Assembly: GCA_030068145.1 (NCBI GenBank)
Contig: JAPJBO010000902.1
Coordinates: 1-64,000, forward strand
Length of the DNA: 64,000 nucleotides
Direction: 5' to 3'
Source: Diplonema papillatum
Taxonomy: Eukaryota; Euglenozoa; Diplonemea; Diplonemida; Diplonemidae
Positions within the stretch are counted from its first letter, which is position 1, and every line of letters begins with the position of its first letter. Shown piece by piece: positions 29,837-40,539 of this stretch. A program made the position numbers and the translations under genes. Below the pieces are notes generated by a model. The model saw nothing but the letters and a program-made list of their open reading frames with translations. It did no database searches and was not told where the DNA came from.

Positions 29837-30028
29837 ATGTCGGTGCACGTGGTACCGCCCGGGCTGGCGAAGATCCCGCCGCTGTTGAAGAAGGCCGAAC
29901 GGCCGCGGGAGAAGCCGCCAGCGCACCCGTCGACCCCCCGGGGCCGCGCGCAGACGTGCCTGTCGCCGGCGTCGGGCAACCTGGCCGCTGTGATGAAGCG
30001 TTTCGCTTCATCACAGCGGTACCGGTAG
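29837..30028 (+). CDS. Short GC-rich ORF ending in a hairpin, uncertain
   Basis: ATG at 29,837; product begins MSVHVVPPGLAKIPPLLKKA, strongly GC-rich at third positions, unlike its surroundings, so it resembles an exon. It runs into a perfect 16-bp inverted repeat (29,985-30,000 and 30,004-30,019, containing GCTGTGATGAAGCG) just before the stop. No partner exon or homologue recognised. Confidence 0.3.
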   Translation: MSVHVVPPGLAKIPPLLKKAERPREKPPAHPSTPRGRAQTCLSPASGNLAAVMKRFASSQRYR

Positions 30029-30304
30029 ACACAGGTTAACACCCTGCTAGCGGGCCTTCATGTGACCGAAAGCACAGCGGAGCACCACCAGGAATAGCGA
30101 GGGCCAAGGGAAGTCGCGAATTACACTCCATCAGTGCACGTGGTGAACAAGCCGCGGGCAAGAGCTGGCGGAATCTGACGACAACACCCCCGGAAACCTT
30201 GAGAACCGAGCTACAAAAAGACAGGAACTTCATTTTTGCCTGTGAGCACCGGTTGAGAAATTTCCCGCTTGCCTTTCCCCTGGTTCTTGTTCCCCCAAAC
30301 AGTA

Positions 30305-30570
30305 GTAGTAGTTTGAGCTTAGTGTGTTTGTAGTATGTGTCGTCTGCCGAAGCGGCCGGAGACAACAGGCGCAGGGGGCAGGTCTTGCTTTACTATTCTC
30401 TTCTTCAAGGAGACCCGCCCCTGGGATTCCCGACTGTCCAATCACGGTCGAGAAAGGTTTGCGATATTGTGATAGGGTGGTTGATCAGGCCCTCACGAAG
30501 CCTTATACACAACACGGCTACAACACGAGGATGCAGCCCTGCTTAGGTGTGCACTCAGCCTTCAGGCCAT
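30305..30570 (+). repeat. Dispersed repeat family B
   Basis: TAGTAGTAG followed by TATGTGTCGTCTGCCGAAGC, GGCGCAGGGGGCAGGTCTTG and ACTGTCCAATCAC. Other copies at 37,045-37,215 and 63,188-63,435, each starting at a TAG microsatellite. Confidence 0.85.
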
Positions 30571-31639
30571 TGGCTGCTTAGCACCCCCCGACCGGTCGAT
30601 TTGCCACTGTTGTGGCCCTCTATTCGCCGAGCGGTGCTGTCAGCATTTTTTCCGCGTCGCATCAAGTACATGATGCTGGCGGTTGGGGGATCGGCGACCG
30701 CGACTCAATTAAGGTGCGGTCAACAGTGTCGCCACATGAAGGCCCCCCCATGACACTTGTTCCCCCAAACAAACAAAAAAGAACGAAGAGGCAAATGAAT
30801 AAATAAACAGGGACAAAAAAAAAAGCAGAAGAAGATGAATAAAAAAAGGAAGAGAACGGCGTGTTGTGTTGTCGCCGTTTCTCCCTGTTGATATATCGGT
30901 TTCGGCCATTTACACACGGCACTCTTACTGAACGGAGGGTCCCCAATGACGCGAGATCACGCAATGGGAGGTGGGTGGGAGGAAGACGCTGGGGATCATT
31001 TGCGCGCACTAGCCGGCGTGTCTTTACTCTGTTTTTTGGTACTAACAATCTTGCGGGTTGCCCTTCCATGCATTGTGCGGGCTAAAAGACGCAGGCAGCG
31101 TGTTTTGGTGGTTGATCAGAATTCCTCACCTGAAAATGACACATGGTGAATACAAGCGGGAAAACGATCAAACGGCACGCACGAACAAAACGAAGCGCCT
31201 GCATTTTTTTGACATGGTCGCAGCTCACTGCACGGCCCACTGACCTTTGCAGTGGAGAGCTATAGAGGGAATCTCCGGCGCGTCTTGACCCTGCTTTTTC
31301 GACATTCGCACGACCCACTGAGAGCTGCAGAGAGAATCTCCATTTCAGAAAGAACGCATTGTTTGTGCGGTCTCTCCCCTGTGTTTTTTTAGTACTAACA
31401 ATTCTTGCGGGTTGCCCTTCAATGTATTGTGCATGCTAAAAAGACGTAGGCGTAGCGTGTTTTGGTGGTTGATCAGACTTCCTTACCTGTAATATACACA
31501 GGGTAAAATACAAGTGGGGAAAACGATCACCGGCGCGCACAAACAAAACGAAGCGCCTGTCTTTTTTGCCCTGCTACGGTGAAAGAGAGCTCCTCGGAAA
31601 GCACCTCTTTTTCACGTTCTGTTCATCGCAACAACCCCT

Positions 31640-32135
31640 GGACCAGCACATTCTACAACGGAAAGTGAGAACATTTCTCACCTATCCGTCGTATCGTCTC
31701 AAGCCTAGCTGGCCCACAGCTCTTCTAGGCAGACATATCTAAGGGTTGTTCACAGGAAAGTGGGCTGGTTTAGACCGTCGCGTTAGAGCCAAGTTTACCC
31801 TACTGATGGCCCCTGCAACAGCCCATGTAGATACAAGCGAGAGGAACATTTCTCACCTATCCGTCGTATCATCTCAAGCCTCGCCTGGCCACGGCTCTTT
31901 CTGACCTACAGAAATGTCTACCGGTTGTTAACAGGGAACGTAGGCTGGGTTTAGGCCGTCGTGAGACAGGTTGGTCCTACCCTACTGATGGCTCCCGCCG
32001 CAGTCCACGTAGACACAAGCCCGGGGTTCGTCTGACATAACCCGTAGACCCAAGCCTCGCCTGGCCACGGCTCTTCCTAACTTAAACGAATGCTTGCTAA
32101 CAGGGAACGTGAGCTGGGTTCACCGCCGCGAAGCA
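31640..32135 (+). rRNA. LSU rRNA 3' fragments, three diverged tandem copies
   Basis: Each copy carries the LSU block just before the sarcin-ricin loop: a GGCTCTT-type segment, CAGGGAACGT, GGGTTTAGGCCGTCGTGAGA-type and TACCCTACTGATGG; the first also has ACAAGCGAGAGGAAC, the sarcin-ricin region. Copies lie at about 31,690-31,845, 31,880-32,000 and 32,050-32,130, with many substitutions and no flanking rDNA, so they are rRNA-derived repeats. Confidence 0.85.
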
Positions 32136-32904
32136 GGTTGCACACGTGTTGCGCTGAAGCGGGGCCATATCGTGACATTCGTACGTCGGTACCTACCGAT
32201 ATTTCGGGCGGTCCTTCTCGTAACGAACCCCAATACCTGAGTGGGAGTACTACGTATGTACATGCAGTACTGCTAGGTGGTAGAGCACTAGCAGAGGAGG
32301 TGGTAGATACCTACGCACCGCTCTGCAGAGCATCAACAGCATGTCCATCCCTGCTGTGTAGTGCTACTGCATGCTGGTGATACCACTCCAGCCGCAGGCG
32401 CACGGAAGTTTTTGGCGACGAGCGAGCGAATGTCCGTTGCAAAGGCAAGCCAGGCCGATCGATGAAAATTCTCCCCTTCCAACACTTGTTGCGCGTTCGG
32501 TAATGCCGTCTCCTTCCGAGCCTTGCAACACCGCTAAAAGTTCCGCGGCATCGGAGGCTTGCAGGATGTTCTCGAGACTCGAGACGAGTGGGACTTGCCT
32601 TCTGATACAGGCTGCGGAAGCTTGACCGCCTTCAGTTCATGTGTCACTGAATCAGTGCACACTGAATTGAATTGTTCCAGCCACGGTCTTGCAACGACGT
32701 TGATGCTGTTCTCAGTCCAGAATCTGTGCAGTCTGAATTGAATTCTCTCAGCCGCGGCCTTGCATGCAACGGCGTTGATACTGTCCTCATTCAACCACTC
32801 GATCTAGCTTTTTAGACTCTGTCCTGCGTGACCGTCTTTTGTGGCGTAGAAAAGGAGGCACAGGGAACCTCTGGAAGGCCAGAAAACTGGGCACGTGTCC
32901 TTCC

Positions 32905-33475
32905 CTTCCCCCATCATGTCCAGTGCCGGCCGCTGCCGACACACAACAGCTGCAACTGCTCACGTGTTCGCGCGGAACGAGTCGAAGTTCTTCTTCGTCA
33001 CGGCATACTCTTACGCGGCTGCCGTGCGACGATCCGGCCCGGAACAGTCGGGTACGCGGCTAAGCGAAGCTCGTCGTAGCAATGCGTCCAAAGCTCGCAG
33101 CGGGGTTCTGGTGCTCAAGCGTGCACAGGAACGCATGGGTTGTGCATTCACGCCGAGAACCAAAACGAGGACTCGCAAGCCGAAGCCCGTTCGGCGCTGG
33201 AAACGGATGAGCTGCATTGGATTCTATCCAATCAGACGACCCGAGCTTATTTTGCGAACGCCAGATCTTGGCAGACGGGAGCGTTGCGGACCGTGGAAAC
33301 TACACGCCGCACGTATTCAAGGGTCCCGACACCGCTCCACAGAAGGAGCAGGAGCGACCGGAGGAGGTCGACGTGCAGGGGGCGGGGTTGTACCTCGACG
33401 AGAGCGGCTGGCGGACCGAACACCCGCCGCCTACTGCGAAGCCACGCCCTTGTCGACGAGTCCCTGCGCGTTGGT
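32905..33475 (+). pseudogene. Coding-like segment with shifting frames, unknown
   Basis: Protein-like composition moves between frames: first ESKFFFVTAYSYAAAVRR and SGVLVLKRAQERM, then HAENQNEDSQAEARSALETD, then DDPSLFCERQILADGSVADR and onward to about 33,475, the last with clear GC-rich third positions. Either small introns or frameshifts separate them. I recognise no family. Confidence 0.3.
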
Positions 33476-33479
33476 GAAG

Positions 33480-34410
33480 TGCTGGGGGGGTAAAAGCGAG
33501 GTGGTAAAATACGGTGTTTTTAGAGGTAAACGTTTTTAGAGTGAAAGTTCGCTTGAAACTCCGGGGTTTTAAAGTCTCCGGGTGACCTTTGTCGTTAAGG
33601 GCAGATATTCTGTGTGCTCTGAGTGTCGTAAGAGTGGTGGTTACACGAGGTAAGAGGATCGGTGGGTACCTTGGTCGTTGGTCATTGGTGGTTTCGGCCA
33701 TTGTCCACATACCTTACCTACGGTAGGCCCTCCTCAGTATGGTGCCGCAGTAGGTGACTGTCTGTCTTCTTGGTACCGTCTGACCGTCTCTTTTCGTGTA
33801 TTTGTGGTGCTGCTTATGGTTTGCGCAGGTTGAATATCCGTAACTATATCGTATTGCAATACGGGTGGGGTGCTACAATTAACGTAGCAAAGGTGTCGCG
33901 AATAGAAGTAAATAAAGAAAGAATTTTTTTTTTTTTAAATACAGGGAGGTTAGTCTGTTCGTTGCTCGCCACAGAAAAGGCTCTCTGGGCACACTAGGTA
34001 CCCGTGGAGTATATGTAAGCGTAACCTGTTTAACCTTTTTAGGGTGCACGCCCTTTTCTCGGGATAAGCGACGGGGTAATAACCTTTGTACACGTGATAG
34101 TTCTCGTCGGAATTGTATTAATCTTCTGAGATCTTCGACAATAAAAAACTCCGCAATTTGCTATTTCCCTTCACTGTGTTTGCGACGCAGCGGTCGAAGC
34201 GCTCGAAGCGTTTGAATGGTCGGAGAAAAATAGCAAGAGGTAAGTTCTTGGGATCCTGTGTAGGGCGCAAGGTGAGCGCCGGGGCCCGTGGATTCACACA
34301 GGCCGCCTTGCTCCAGGGAGGGGCACGGGCTGCCTAAATTTTCACGAACTGTCCAGTTTCAGATCCGCTTTGGAGGACGCGCCATATAGCACGCAGCGAC
34401 GACGGGTACG
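33480..34410. other. No gene seen
   Basis: Contains a copy of the GTCTCCGG repeat (33,545-33,590) and AT-richer sequence. No domain-bearing ORF. Confidence 0.5.
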
Positions 34411-34455
34411 CATTTTTGCGTGGCGCCTTCTTCCGTGTGCAATCACGCGGAAGGA

Positions 34456-34481
34456 AACATCAGACCTGCGGGTCTGATGTT
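34456..34481. repeat. Perfect hairpin upstream of Crypton-like ORF
   Basis: AACATCAGACC and GGTCTGATGTT around a TGCG loop; 34 bp before the ATG at 34,515. It could be an end or recombinase-binding site of the element. Confidence 0.7.
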
Positions 34482-34514
34482 ACATCCAGGGGGTTGGTTG
34501 GAAGTAAAAAAAGA

Positions 34515-35450
34515 ATGCCCGGGAAGAGGAAACACGATCCGTCTCCAAGCGCATCTGAAGAGTCCGCTTCAGAAGACTCGTCAGGAGATTCGGTTCTTCC
34601 TGAGAAGTCCAGAGCCCGTCACACGGCTGTGTGGAAAGAGTTCGTCGAGCACATCTGCACAAACGCTGGGTACCCAAGGAAGCCGAAACGCAACGGGAAG
34701 TTTCCTGAGCCGACCGAGAAGCAGTCCACCGAGTTCTTCAAGTACCTGCAGAATGAGCGCTCCTTCAAGCCGTCTACTTTGTGGTCGTACTACAGCATGC
34801 AGGTGCTAAACACACTTCTGAGTTTGGCACCTGCTTGAAGGAGCGCTACCCGAAGCTGATGGCAAGGCTGAAGGTCAAGAGTCGCAACTACTCGACGAAG
34901 AAGGCCAAGGCGTTCACAACCGAAGAGATCAAGACGTTTCTTTGTGGCACACAGACAGGGGCAGAATCAGCGCAATTCCGTGCCATCGTCGCCGTAGCGT
35001 TTCTCGGCGGTCTAAGATGCGCAGAAGTCCGGAACCTCCACATCGAGGATGTCGTGCACCAAACAGACGGCGGCTACAGGGTGTCGTACAAAGGCGTAAA
35101 GCGCTCTGCTGAAGAGGCGCAGAAGCAGTTCCTTGTCCCTGATGGTTACTTCGCAAGCGCGGTAAGACAGCATGTGGCCAACCTGGCTGAGACTGGCTTA
35201 ACCAGTGGTCCTCTCGCCCGAAGAACGAAGGCAAACAACACGGGGCTCCTCGACGCCCCGATGGGAAGAAACACTCTGTACCAAACTCCGAAGTACGCTG
35301 CACGCACACTGAAACTGGACGAAAAGGAGTACACTGGCCATACGCCGCGACGCAGCAGCGCGCGGGCAGCAGCAGATGCTGGCGCGAACACCTTTGAGTT
35401 GCACAGGCACTACGGGTGGAAAAGCGAGAGCACCGCTCGTGGCTCGGGGT
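34515..35450 (+). pseudogene. Crypton-type tyrosine recombinase, decayed
   Basis: The first part (34,515-34,838; starts MPGKRKHDPS, with an N-terminal Ser/Glu linker and SFKPSTLWSYYSMQ) and the second (from about 34,790 in another frame) together form a Crypton-like recombinase. Seen: KAFTTEEIKTFL, the Arg I box FLGGLRCAEVRNLHIEDV, the HxxR box YTGHTPRRSSARAAADAGAN, and HYGWKSESTARG, after which family members have the catalytic Tyr. Here the sequence departs (Ser-Gly-Leu-Gln) and the nucleophile is lost. With the frameshift near 34,800 this copy is dead. Cryptons carry a recombinase and no RT, unlike the DIRS-like element at the left edge. Confidence 0.82.
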
Positions 35451-35976
35451 TGCAAACCCCCCCCCTCAGGCCTCCCTCGGGACTAAAACCGACACCTAGA
35501 CAAAATAAACGGAAATTATCTTGCCGAATAAATGCTTTCTATTTTCCGGTAATAAATAGCTATTTTCGCCAGGAATTCCATCTACGCACAGCTCTACACC
35601 AAGCCACTTGCCGACCCTCCTAACACCTTGCAAAAAGATCGGTCGAGAGAAATTTTTTTGACGTCTTTTTGTGAACCCGTGAAAGTTTTTAGCCAACCAG
35701 TCTCGTTTTGTTGGCTAAGCGGAAAACCACCGACTAATATTCTCCTCCTTGGTGTGCGTCTCATGCTGCAATTAGCCCCAGTCTCAGTGCCGCTGCGTAA
35801 AAGGGTAAGTAGAAAACGAACCAACTGTTAGTGATCTTCGTGTGTTTGCCACATTTCCATCGTGGCGCCTCAGGACACGGAAAGCTAGGGGGCGGGATGG
35901 TGGGTAAGCAAGAGCGTGAGCGGTTGTGTGAGGAGCGAGAGGCCCTGTTTCACAGTATATCATTGGCCGGTAGATA

Positions 35977-38305
35977 TTAATCTTCTAAGACTAGCGTCTT
36001 ATACGACCAAAAAAAAGGACGAACCTGCAGGTACGCGATCTCGTCTTTGAGGGTCGGCAGCCTCGCAATTTTTTCCTTCTGGGCGTCGTTCTTCGGGCCA
36101 TCTTCGATGAGCTGCAAGGTTTGCTTCAGCGTCTTATTCAGGTTGCGGAGGGCCTTCGCCGTGTCCGGGTACGACTTTTTCGGGAAGTCGTCGGCCTCGG
36201 CGGCCCCGTTGGCGTCCTTCGTCTTGTCTTCCTTCTGCTTCCCCTTCGGGGCCTCGCCCTTGTCGCCCTTGGCCTTGTCGTCGCGCTTGGCCTCCTTCGG
36301 GCCGTCCTTTTCCGCGGCGTCCTTCGGCTTGTCTTCCTTCTTCTTCGCGGGCTTCGGCGCTTTGACAGGCTCGGCTCCGGGGACGTCGCCGTTGTCGAGC
36401 ATCATCTTCGCGCGCCTTGACACGGGTGCTGCTCCCGGCACAGGCTCCTCTCGGCGGGGGGCGGCTGCGGGTGTGTGTTGGTGTATGTTGGTTTAACATT
36501 GAGTTCTTTTGAGTACATGAACCACATGGATTAGCGTGCACTTGTATAGCAGTGTGAACTTAAAATGCAGGTACCACAGGGGGTAAGCTTGCATTGTTTA
36601 GCAGCGGCTGCCAAACATCCCGTGACACCGCGCAAGGTGGCAAAACAAAAGTTTTGTTTGTGCGCACTAGCGGAACTCACCTCTTTGGTAAGTTTTATGT
36701 AGTATGCTGCCAACTACTAATTTTTAGTACCAACAATGCATTGTTAACACAAAAAAGAAAAGGCCGCTCCTGGTCCAGGAACGTGACGGTCAACCACAGC
36801 TTGCAAAGCTTGAGTCGGAGGCAGCACAGAGCTACAACCCCGTCCGCTCTGCCCTGTGGCTGACCGTCTCGACGAGCTTGTGTTCAGCGCGAGCGCCAAG
36901 CCCCAAGGTGCGCCACGCCCTGATGCTTTAGTTTGGTCATGTAATCGGTAGCCACTTGACCCGTAGGCCCGTGGCTCTGCAGTACCGCGGAACACGTGAA
37001 GCTTGGCCCCGTGTAGCAGGCTTTCCCTGGTACCTATTCGACCAACTTATAGTAGTAGTAGTATGTGTCGTCTGCCGAAGCAGCCGGAGACAGCAGGCGC
37101 AGGGGGACAGGTCTTGCTTACTATTCTCTTCTTGGAGACCCGCCCCCGGCATCCCGACTGTCCAATCACTGTCGAGAAGTTTGCGCCTTTTGTGATGAGG
37201 TGGTTGACCAGGCCCTCACGATTGAGTCGGAGGCAGCACAGTGCTACAACCCCGTCCGCTCTGCCCTGTGGCTGATCCTTATGTTCAGCGCAAGCGCCAA
37301 GCCCCAAGGTGCGCCACGCCTTGATGCTTTAGTTCTAGAAATCGGTAGCACTTGACCCGAAGGCCCGTGCAGCAGGCTTTCCCTGGTACCTAATCTATCC
37401 AACTTACCGGAGTAGTAGTAGTATGTATCCGCGAACAAGTCAGGGAGAAGAACGGAGCAATCTTTACAAACAAACGAGTGACTGAAGGTGGCCGCTTGAG
37501 CGGCGCCAATCCGAGCGCATACAGAGGCAGTGACGCGTCGGCAGTATTTGCACTTCAGGATGGGGGGCTGCCGTCATGCCATCCAAGTTACAGAAAAAGA
37601 AAGAAAAATAAAAAAAGAAAAAGGCCGCTCCTGGTCCAGGAACGTGACGGTCAACCACACAGTTTGCAAAGCTTGAGTCGGAGGCAGCACAGTGCTACAA
37701 CCCCGTCTGCTCTGCCCTGCGGCTGCCCGTCTCGACGAGCGCGAGCGCTAAGCCCCAAGGTGCGCCACGCCTTGATGCTTTAGTTTGGGAAATCGGTAGC
37801 CACTTGACCCGTAGGCCCGTGGCTCTGCAGTACCGCCGAACACGTGAAGCTTGGCTCCCGTGTAGCAGGCTTTCCCCGGTACCTAATCTCATCCAAGTTA
37901 CAACAAAAAGATAAAGTGGGGGCACACACGTCTCATGGTGGGTGCTGTCGCCGCCCAGCCGGAGAAGACGGGCGTCGGCTCGGCCCGGTAGCCCACGGGC
38001 TTGCTGTCCGCCCCCCAGCCGGTGCCCGAACGCGTCGCGACTGGCCGCTTGTTCATGCGGGCCTCTCGCTCCGACTGCGGCAGCGGCGGGTTCGGCACCG
38101 CGATCTGGCCGAGCTTGATGGCCAGCCGCACCTTCATGTCCCAGTCCGCCAGCTCCGCGCGGCGCTCGCCGGCCGTGCTCGAGTCCCACAGCTCGAACAG
38201 GCCGCCCCTGATGTTGTTCGGGAGGCCGTTGTACACATACCCGTCGGGGCCCTCCAGCGACTCGTTGCGGGAGTCGAGCACCGACTTCGGCTCGATCGAC
38301 GACAT
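35977..38305 (-). CDS. Two-exon gene with PYM-like features
   Basis: Exons 38305-37930 and 36428-36025 join in phase 1 (donor C^GTGTGTGC, acceptor GGGAGCAG^CA). After 36,025 (LKDEIAYLQ) either a further donor CAG^GTTCGT is used or the frame reads on to a stop at 35,977; total about 260-276 residues. The N-terminal part (MSSIEPKSVLDSRN) is unknown. GTGWGADSKPVGYRAEPTPV resembles the Mago-Y14-binding motif of PYM, and the C-terminal KALRNLNKTLKQTLQLIED with RLPTLKDEIAYL resembles the PYM helical tail; between them is a long Lys/Asp/Glu/Ala-rich linker. PYM recycles the exon-junction complex. The match is weak and by eye; a coiled-coil protein of other function is possible. Confidence 0.5.
36494..36630 (-). 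mobile_element. Short form of the 11.5-12.5 kb element, in PYM-like intron
   Basis: Both terminal blocks of the long element (ACATGAACCACATGGATTAG and AGCAGCGGCTGCC...CCCGTGACACC) lie about 50 bp apart in the same order. It lies in the intron, 66 bp upstream of the exon 2 acceptor. Confidence 0.6.
36640..37890. repeat. Cluster of dispersed families B, E and F in the intron
   Basis: Family F (GCTTGAGTCGGAGGCAGCAC, CAAGCCCCAAGGTGCGCCAC, AGCAGGCTTTCC) occurs at 36,755-37,033, 37,223-37,395 and 37,625-37,885, and outside at 41,468-41,740 (reverse) and 43,345-43,470. Family E (GTGCGCACTAGCGGAACTCA, TTAGTACCAACAATGCATTG) is at 36,645-36,755; family B at 37,045-37,215. Confidence 0.85.
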
Positions 38306-38542
38306 CCTTGCCCGGACTTCTTCTCCCTGGTCCTTTTCTTGTGTGTGTTTTCTTCTTTTTGATTTCTGCATGGCAAAAGGAGGTTTAGCGTGTGAAAAAG
38401 ACACGGCAGATATATGTGCTCTCGCAATTATCATCAAGATCGTCACCGAGTGAAGCGCACAAAGCAGAGAGAGAGAGACGAGTTAGAGTGCAGGGACCAT
38501 CTCTCCGGGGAGTTTCCGATCTCCTCACTTCTCTTCGCACTG

Positions 38543-38842
38543 CTATGGCGGGCGTAAGTCGCTCCGGAGGCGCGCTGCAGGTTGCGGCTCTGCTACAGTG
38601 AGTGGCGGCACCGGAGTTGGTGCTGCAGCGGGCGCTCTGGCCGGCGGGTGAGCTCGTCTCGCGGGGGATCGCCGCCTTGTAACGCTGCGGGCCCTCTTCT
38701 TCCTCGCGACTGCGCGGCCTACGGCGGCGGCTAAAACCTTGATGGGAAACGTCAGCTTCCATTGAGCGAAGGCTACGTCCTGAGGGTACACGGGTTTGGC
38801 GTCATTCCAGCTGTCTTTGGAGCAAACTGCTACTATGCCGTT
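38543..38842 (-). CDS. Possible small basic ORF, low support
   Basis: From ATG near 38,842 the product MLNGIVAVCSKDSWNDAK and AFAQWKLTFPIKVLAAAVGR is protein-like, then turns Arg/Pro-rich and ends at 38,543. It lies just upstream of the PYM-like gene on the same strand. No homologue recognised. Confidence 0.2.
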   Translation of the reverse strand, partial: NGIVAVCSKDSWNDAKPVYPQDVAFAQWKLTFPIKVLAAAVGRAVARKKRARSVTRRRSPARRAHPPARAPAAAPTPVPPLTVAEPQPAARLRSDLRPP

Positions 38843-39217
38843 TAACATCGCCTCTGTCCTCCGTCCAGCTGCAAAACGTGGACGGTGTGTGAATCCCGGC
38901 ATTTCCGGCGCACCCAGGCAGCGTAAAGAGCATATACCCTGACGCCACTTCCCGGGGAAGGCTGAGGCCCCCGTGTCAGCAAAGCTTAGGTCGTTGATGG
39001 CTCGTGTTCGATATCCTATCTGCTACTCTTTTTCGGCAAACGTTTCCCCAGGCAGCTTGGATCGTGTAGGCCTCAAAATCCAAAACGAGTTCCACGCCGG
39101 TCGTAGGGAGAGGGGGGGTGTTGACCCAACGTAGATTCCTTAGCCAGTAGACTAGCGTCGCCGCGAAGCGCGTCCCGATCTGCTTCGTGAGGAAACAGAG
39201 CATTCTCGGACGTCATG

Positions 39218-39455
39218 AATGTGGCCCTTACAGGTGGAGAATCGAACCAGAGTTCCCAGCATGGCCCTTACAGGTGGAGAATCGTTGTCCGAACCAGAGT
39301 TCCCAGCATGGCCCTTACAGGTGGAGAATCGTTGTCCGAACCAGAGTTCCCAGCATGGCCCTTACAGGTGGAGAATCGTTGTCCGAACCAGAGTTCCCAG
39401 CATGGCCCTTACAGGTGGAGAATCGTTGTCCGAACCAGAGTTCCCAGCATGGCCA
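39218..39455. repeat. ~47-bp tandem array
   Basis: Five units with ATGGCCCTTACAGGTGGAGA and AACCAGAGTTCCCAGC. All three plus-strand frames stay open through it by virtue of the repeat, so those ORFs are not evidence of a gene. Confidence 0.9.
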
Positions 39456-39759
39456 CCCTCCCTGCTGTTTGTATTCGAGGCCGTGCGGCCCCTGTTACCT
39501 TCGCGCGAGGGTTATCACTAGCTTTGTTTCCGCCGCTTTAGTGGCGAGGTCCGGGAGATTAGGGGTTCCACCCCGTGACCTCCTGGGATAGCCTATTCTC
39601 TCACACATGGTGGCTATCTCGGGAGGCTACCCCATCATACGCTAGACCCTTGCTTTCCCCCTTTTCTGTATTCCAGTGAAACTTGCAGTAGCAGCATTCT
39701 CCTAATGCAGGAGTGAGTAGCCGACGGAGAATTCCCGGGGAAAACACGTCTGAAACCGA

Positions 39760-40335
39760 CCCTTCGTCGCGGCGCCAATTGCTAAGGCGACAGGGAAGAC
39801 ACGAAGATCGAAGCGGTCGTGGGTCGGCAGAAATCACCACCATTAGCCCTTCAGCCATCACGCGTTTTCAACAGCGGCGCCAATTGCTAAGGCGACAGGG
39901 AAGACACGAAGATCGAAGCGGTCGTGGGTCGGCAGAAATCACCACCATTAGCCCTTCAGCCATCACGCGTTTTCAACAGCGGCGCCAATTGCTAAGGCGA
40001 CAGGGAAGACACGAAGATCGAAGCGGTCGTGGGTCGGCAGAAATCACCACCATTAGCCCTTCAACCATCACGCGTTTTCAACAGCGGCGCCAATTGCTAA
40101 GGCGACAGGGAAGACACGAAGATTGAAGCGACGATCACGGCAGGCCGCGAACAACACGCACGATCAGAAAATGAAATGCCTGACAGCTTCCCCGCCACCG
40201 ACCCGGAAACAGCCAAAACGGCCCGGACAGTCCGCACCGCGAAAGCGAGCGGGAATTGAACTTGACCTGGAAATGACCAGTTTGGCCTCGTCCTCGTCAT
40301 CGTTGACTCTCCCAACGGACGAAGTCGTAAAGTAA
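39760..40335 (+). repeat. 105-bp array (35-codon unit) leading into an ORF tail
   Basis: Three and a half units with CGGCGCCAATTGCTAAGGCG and CATCACGCGTTTTCAACAG; the length is a multiple of three. Each unit holds a good splice acceptor (pyrimidine-rich, TTTTCAACAG). The last copy passes into an open stretch to 40,335 (KMKCLTASPPPTRKQPK... ending LPTDEVVK) with coding-like composition, possibly a terminal exon whose 5' edge is repeated outward. Confidence 0.5.
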
Positions 40336-40539
40336 CACTAGCCCGTGAACAGTGCTCGCTTGCCTTGATGGCATCAGATCAGACACGGGTTCCGCGGGAA
40401 CTTGAGTAGTCGGGCAGCGAACTAAACGTGAAACTCACCACACAAGAGCAGGGTCAGTTCTGCTCGTGCGCGCACACACAAATTCTGGCTTGCTGCTTGC
40501 TCTCGGCCAGCTTCGGGCTTCAGGCTCCAGGCTTCACGA

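Noticed and set aside
39218..39455. Possible CRISPR array
   Set aside because: Units are contiguous with no unique spacers; the host is eukaryotic. The same holds for the 35-bp array at 44.5 kb and the 98-bp array at 22.7 kb.
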